A stretch of DNA of 13,420 bases from NCBI GenBank assembly GCA_044448905.1, contig JBIOHJ010000091.1, positions 1-13,420 of the forward strand, given 5' to 3'. Source of the DNA: JBIOHJ01 sp044448905 (lineage in GTDB: Bacteria > Bacteroidota > Bacteroidia > AKYH767-A > OLB10). The first letter of the stretch is position 1, and every line of letters begins with the position of its first letter. This document shows positions 13,293-13,420 of the stretch, piece after piece. The notes below the pieces were generated by a model that was not told where the DNA came from, did not search any database, and saw nothing but the letters and a program-made list of their open reading frames with translations. Made by a program: the position numbers and the translations under genes.

Positions 13293-13420
13293 TTATTCCA
13301 CTCCCTCCATTAACTTCGATCCCGGTTTGTTTAACACTTTTGTCAGTTGAGCGCGATCATAAACGCTGTGTTCAAATGTTTGCGCCATTACTATTGCATC
13401 TGTCGGACACGCTACTATAC
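13293..13420 (-). CDS. nuoI: NADH-quinone oxidoreductase subunit I, C-terminal end (partial)
   Basis: Only the last 41 codons are in the window; the gene continues past the right edge. The visible peptide starts IVACPTDAIVMAQTFEHSVY, which carries the final cysteine and following proline of the second CxxCxxCxxxCP cluster-binding motif of the two-[4Fe-4S] ferredoxin-like subunit I. The stretch FEHSVYDRAQL corresponds to the family's conserved aromatic-acidic-YDR segment after the last cluster. The position immediately before nuoJ agrees with the usual nuo order. The other cysteines and N-terminal half cannot be checked here. Confidence 0.88.
   Translation of the reverse strand, partial: IVACPTDAIVMAQTFEHSVYDRAQLTKVLNKPGSKLMEGVE

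Overview
The window looks like chromosomal DNA from a member of the Bacteroidota. Three things point that way: a secreted protein ends in a type IX secretion (T9SS) sorting domain; several gene starts and the tRNA are preceded by exact or near matches to the Bacteroidota promoter box TAnnTTTG; and starts generally lack clear Shine-Dalgarno sequences. The DNA is AT-rich. The genus cannot be named from this sequence. I see no phage, transposase, CRISPR or defence genes.

Layout. (1) 61-1464, + strand: a secreted M28 zinc peptidase of the carboxypeptidase Q type, closed by a hairpin. (2) 1501-3854, - strand: a tightly packed three-gene operon. It is read as a methionine/glutamine-type aminotransferase, an omega-amidase (nitrilase family) and the ribosome-rescue hydrolase ArfB. 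(3) 3908-4771, + strand: a fructosamine-kinase-family protein, divergent from the operon across a 53-bp spacer that carries an inverted repeat. (4) 4808-4881, - strand: tRNA-Asn(GTT), with its own promoter and a terminator facing the kinase. (5) 4985-6583, + strand: a secreted seven-repeat (probable beta-propeller) protein with a T9SS tail. (6) 6584-7022: no convincing gene. It holds a terminator and then a degenerate 21-bp tandem array of about 13 units. (7) 7023-13420, - strand: the end of a respiratory complex I operon, read nuoI (3' end only), nuoJ, nuoK, nuoL, nuoM, nuoN, followed by a small Pro/Ala-rich protein of unknown function.

How the genes work together. The nuo genes encode the membrane arm of NADH:quinone oxidoreductase: three antiporter-like proton-pumping subunits (L, M, N), the small subunits J and K, and the end of the iron-sulfur subunit I. 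The aminotransferase and omega-amidase fit the known two-step scheme in which glutamine donates its amino group to a 2-oxo acid such as 2-oxo-4-methylthiobutanoate, and the 2-oxoglutaramate by-product is then hydrolysed. With ArfB and the fructosamine kinase nearby, the 1.5-4.8 kb region has a repair and salvage flavour.

No clearly new multi-gene system is visible. The observations most worth follow-up are: NuoM lacks the TM7 lysine that NuoL and NuoN in the same operon keep, and has an extra lysine in TM5; the unknown protein closing the nuo operon; a large palindromic element between nuoL and nuoM; the 21-bp array with a homogenised 3' end; and a 7-bp AAACTGC microrepeat found both inside a coding region and in a spacer.
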